In this document: positions 61,520 through 64,000 of the stretch, in pieces
How the letters are laid out: each line of letters starts with the position of its first letter
Numbering within the stretch: the stretch's first letter is position 1
Origin: Hyphomicrobiales bacterium
GTDB taxonomy: Bacteria; Pseudomonadota; Alphaproteobacteria; Rhizobiales; Rhizobiaceae
Direction of reading: 5' to 3'
Assembly (NCBI GenBank): GCA_900473175.1
Contig: UCKM01000005.1
Coordinates: forward strand, 134,190 to 198,189
DNA length: 64,000 nucleotides
The notes under the pieces: model-generated
Database searches by the model: none
What the model saw: the letters and a program-made list of their open reading frames with translations, nothing else
Told to the model about the DNA's origin: nothing
Program-made: the position numbers and the translations under genes

Positions 61520-64000
61520 GCGCGAAATCAAAACCCTTCCAGGCCGCGACGGTCAAAGCTGCAACCGCCGCCCTGTCGGGAGGCAACCCACTGCGCCGGT
61601 TTCTCGTAGCGGACGAAGTCGGCCTCGGGAAAACCGTCGTCGCCCGAGATACGCTTGCGGCATTGGCAAGCAAAGCGCGTAAGTTCACGGTCTACTATAT
61701 TACGAGCGGGCTCAAAGTCGCGGACCAGAACAAGGTCGAACTGCTGCGCTTCCTCGACAAGGACGACGCCAAGGACGCACTCTCCATCATCGACCGCGTC
61801 GGTCTCATTCCGTTCGAGGAAAAACGGAAGGGGAAGCTGCGGCTCTACGCCTTTACACCCACCACATCATTCTCCAACTCGCAGCGCCTCTACGGCGGAA
61901 AGGCTGTTGAGCGCGCGTTTATCAAGCTCCTGTTGGACGAACTATACCCCGGCCTGACCGCAGCCTTCCCGGAAGGCTATATCGAATATGGCGCAACATC
62001 CGGCTGGACATGGGCGTGCGAGGAAGCTCAAGGCAAGTTCGACAATGTCTCCGCCCTCTTCAAGGCGGCCTATGGCCGGGCCTTACGCGCGGAATTTGGC
62101 AAGCCGGCCCGCGAAAACATTCTGCACGCGATCGATACGAGCAAACATGGCCAGAGCTTGGGCCGGATGCGGAAGGCGCTCGCTCAAGCCGCTTTGGATT
62201 CCGCCCCGCCCGATCTCGTAATTTTCGACGAATTCCAATGCTATCGCGAGCTGCTCGACGCAGGCGCCGATAATCCCTTGGCGCGTCAATTGCTGGCAGG
62301 AATAGATGGAGGGACGCCGCCACCGATCCTCCTCCTGTCCGCCACGCCCTACCGTTTCTATGCCGAGCGCTGGGAAAGCGGCGCTGGGGCTGCTCCTCAT
62401 GTCGAATTTTTCGAGATTATCGAATTTCTGGGCGGGTCGGCTGTACGCGCTGAGGCTGAAACCCAATTTCGTCGTTTTGGCGATCTCCTGCATTTGATCG
62501 GCCACCTGCCGCCCGATAGCCGAACGGCGGCGATCGAAGAGGCGCAAACGCTCAAGCATCATCTCGAGGCGCTCCTCACACCGCTCATGTCGCGGACCGA
62601 GCGTCCGGCTTCGGACCATGCCGGAGAGCCTGCGCCGCCGTCCGTAAGGATCGAGCCCCACGATCTCGACGTCTATCGCCATTTCACCGACCATGTGCCG
62701 CCCAAGCTCGCGGGCAGCGCGATCGCCTACTGGCTTTCAGTGCCTCTCCCTGCGCAAGCGTTGGGGGACCGATACCAGATTTCTCGCGACATAGATTTTC
62801 CAGCCACGCGCAGCGTCCCCCGGCTTGGAGTCACCAATTGCTTCAAGCCGCCCAAAGATGGTTGGGGAAGCGCCAAGCTCCGCGCCCTCAGCAACCTTGT
62901 GCCGACGGAGGCCCTTGCGCTCCCATGGGTGTTGCCATCGCTGACTTGGTGGGCGCCTTCGGGCCCATGGGCGAAGGTGACGCAATCGCCCAAGATGCTG
63001 ATCTTCAGCCGGTTCAGGGCCACGCCGCAAAGCCTGGCAGCCCTCGTCAGCCTAGAGGTCGAGCGCAAATACGTTGGGAAAAGCAGTCTTCCCTACGCCG
63101 CCGCGTGGAAGAAGCGCCACCTGAATCCGAAGCCCAACCAAGGCCCCACGCTCGCCCTGTTTCACCCGAGCCCATTCCTAATCCGCGCAGTCGATCCCCT
63201 CGATGTGAAGGGAAAGGCGGCCACGAAGCAGATCAGAGCCAGGGCGCGGCAGCAGATTATTCAGGCGCTGCCCCCGTCCATCGCGCCGGAGGCTCCGAAT
63301 GCGCGTGGCAATCGGCGGCGCAAACCGGCGTGGGCGATCCTTGCGGCCGTCGAGCGCGCGCAGAAGGCGCCGCTGGCTCGGGAGTTCGCGGCGGTCCAGA
63401 AGAACTGGGGTCGGGTCGCACCGAAGGATGCCACGCTTCAAACCTTGCTCAAACAGCGCCAAGAAGCCGAGGCAATCACCTGGCTAAGCCGGTGGGAGCT
63501 GGACGCACTGGTGGATATGGCTCTCGGCGCCCCTGGCGTCGTGACAGGTCGAGCACTCTATCGCCACCTTCCGGACCTTTTCAATTTCCAGGAGCAGCAT
63601 TTCGCGCGGCTTGTGCGCTTCTGCTGGACGCGGCTGCGCACCTATCTGGATCGCCCCGTTTTCTGGTCGGTCTTACCCGGCGAGGACGCCACGCAGAAAT
63701 ATCAGAATGCGTGCGTTGATGGCTGCTTGGAAGCCGTCCTCGACGAACATTTCTGGCTGCGAAAATCCAAGGTCAATCCAGATGGGCTGATCGAGGATCT
63801 GTCGGCGGCGCTCGCAGCGAACGTCGGCACTTTCGGGTTCAAGGGCGCAAAGAAAAGGGACAAGATCCGTATCCGCTGTCACGCTGCGGTGCCGTTTGGA
63901 GGCACCGAGACAGAGACGCATCGACAGGACCATGATGTCGATGAACCGCCACCGGCGCGCTCTGAGGAAATCCGCAGCGCGTTCAATACACCATTCTGGC
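61516..64000 (+). CDS. Large SF2 helicase (3' truncated by the window end)
   Basis: The frame is open from the ATG at 61516, which overlaps the PLD-like stop, to the last base, giving at least 828 residues. Motif I DEVGLGKT (33-40), motif II DEFQ (238-241), motif III LLLSATPYR (272-280) and, in the second domain, MLIFSRFRATP near residue 495. The large insert between the two domains is family-specific. The visible part ends at RSAFNTPFW, just before where motifs V and VI are expected. A DEFQ helicase after DUF6361 and PLD genes suggests a helicase-PLD effector pair. Further operon genes may lie beyond the window. Confidence 0.78.
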   Translation, partial: MSAKSKPFQAATVKAATAALSGGNPLRRFLVADEVGLGKTVVARDTLAALASKARKFTVYYITSGLKVADQNKVELLRFLDKDDAKDALSIIDRVGLIPFEEKRKGKLRLYAFTPTTSFSNSQRLYGGKAVERAFIKLLLDELYPGLTAAFPEGYIEYGATSGWTWACEEAQGKFDNVSALFKAAYGRALRAEFGKPARENILHAIDTSKHGQSLGRMRKALAQAALDSAPPDLVIFDEFQCYRELLDAGADNPLARQLLAGIDGGTPPPILLLSATPYRFYAERWESGAGAAPHVEFFEIIEFLGGSAVRAEAETQFRRFGDLLHLIGHLPPDSRTAAIEEAQTLKHHLEALLTPLMSRTERPASDHAGEPAPPSVRIEPHDLDVYRHFTDHVPPKLAGSAIAYWLSVPLPAQALGDRYQISRDIDFPATRSVPRLGVTNCFKPPKDGWGSAKLRALSNLVPTEALALPWVLPSLTWWAPSGPWAKVTQSPKMLIFSRFRATPQSLAALVSLEVERKYVGKSSLPYAAAWKKRHLNPKPNQGPTLALFHPSPFLIRAVDPLDVKGKAATKQIRARARQQIIQALPPSIAPEAPNARGNRRRKPAWAILAAVERAQKAPLAREFAAVQKNWGRVAPKDATLQTLLKQRQEAEAITWLSRWELDALVDMALGAPGVVTGRALYRHLPDLFNFQEQHFARLVRFCWTRLRTYLDRPVFWSVLPGEDATQKYQNACVDGCLEAVLDEHFWLRKSKVNPDGLIEDLSAALAANVGTFGFKGAKKRDKIRIRCHAAVPFGGTETETHRQDHDVDEPPPARSEEIRSAFNTPFW

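Noticed and set aside
32631-64000. Calling the locus DISARM or BREX
   Set aside because: A DrmD-like helicase, a PLD-like protein and a methylase recall DISARM, and the WYL protein recalls BREX. But no DUF1998 protein (DrmA/DrmB pair), PglZ, BrxC or Lon-like gene is visible. A gene beyond the right end could still change this.
1-64000. Insertion sequences, integrase and attachment sites
   Set aside because: No transposase or integrase motif and no terminal inverted repeats were recognised. Whether the element is a plasmid or an integrated ICE cannot be settled from this window.

Overview
The window is high-GC DNA (about 63-66% over most genes) with alphaproteobacterial gene families. Examples are DUF736, DUF2840, DUF2493, DUF2285/DUF6499, DUF2274, a DUF3363-type relaxase and a trbBCDEJ-K(alt)-LFGI cluster, in the order seen on Rhizobiales and Sphingomonadales conjugative elements. 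It looks like part of a conjugative (mega)plasmid or a plasmid-derived integrative conjugative element carrying defence cargo. The host genus cannot be read from the sequence. No rRNA, tRNA, transposase or CRISPR array was seen.

Backbone, 1-7670: the end of a strawberry-notch-type helicase/methylase-like protein, a Toprim (primase-like) protein, a DUF2493 protein, a FitAB/VapBC-type toxin-antitoxin pair with a visible promoter and operator repeats, two small membrane proteins, a DUF736 protein with a strong terminator, an XRE regulator whose start codon lies in a perfect 20-bp palindrome, and two DUF2285-type regulators, the second broken by a frameshift. Cargo 1, 7733-12518 (minus strand): a three-gene ABC-3C conflict system (SMC-like ATPase, winged-helix middle component, DUF4297-like nuclease) and a SIR2-domain protein. 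Backbone again, 12792-31599: AlpA-like HTH, RepA with iteron-like repeats inside its gene, ParA and a small RHH protein, DUF2840, TraF peptidase, a second DUF736, lytic transglycosylase, a candidate oriT, relaxase, TraG coupling ATPase, a CopG protein, and a complete trb mating-pair-formation operon ending in DUF2274. A convergent LysR regulator (31594-32487) closes the backbone.

Cargo 2, 32631-64000, is the most interesting part. Two long operons diverge from one 199-bp control region (48831-49029) that carries a perfect 13-bp inverted repeat. The left (minus) arm is a BrxR-like WYL regulator, a DrmD-like helicase with a C-terminal PD-(D/E)XK/DUF3883 domain, an ASCH-domain protein, a small unknown protein, a 1409-aa sacsin/Hsp90-like ATPase, a DUF1156 DNA methyltransferase and a HEPN-DUF499 ATPase. 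It ends at a perfect 15-bp terminator stem. The right (plus) arm is an AddB-like nuclease, an AddA-like helicase-nuclease, a DEAD-box helicase with a putative nuclease tail, a DUF6361 protein, a double-HKD PLD-like protein and a large helicase cut off by the window end. Within each arm most genes overlap by a few bases or are separated by short gaps.

Together the arms look like one regulated, methylation-linked anti-phage locus of at least 31 kb. It resembles DISARM and other DUF499/DUF1156 clusters in parts but does not match a canonical system I can name. That it is a single system is inference from architecture, not demonstrated.
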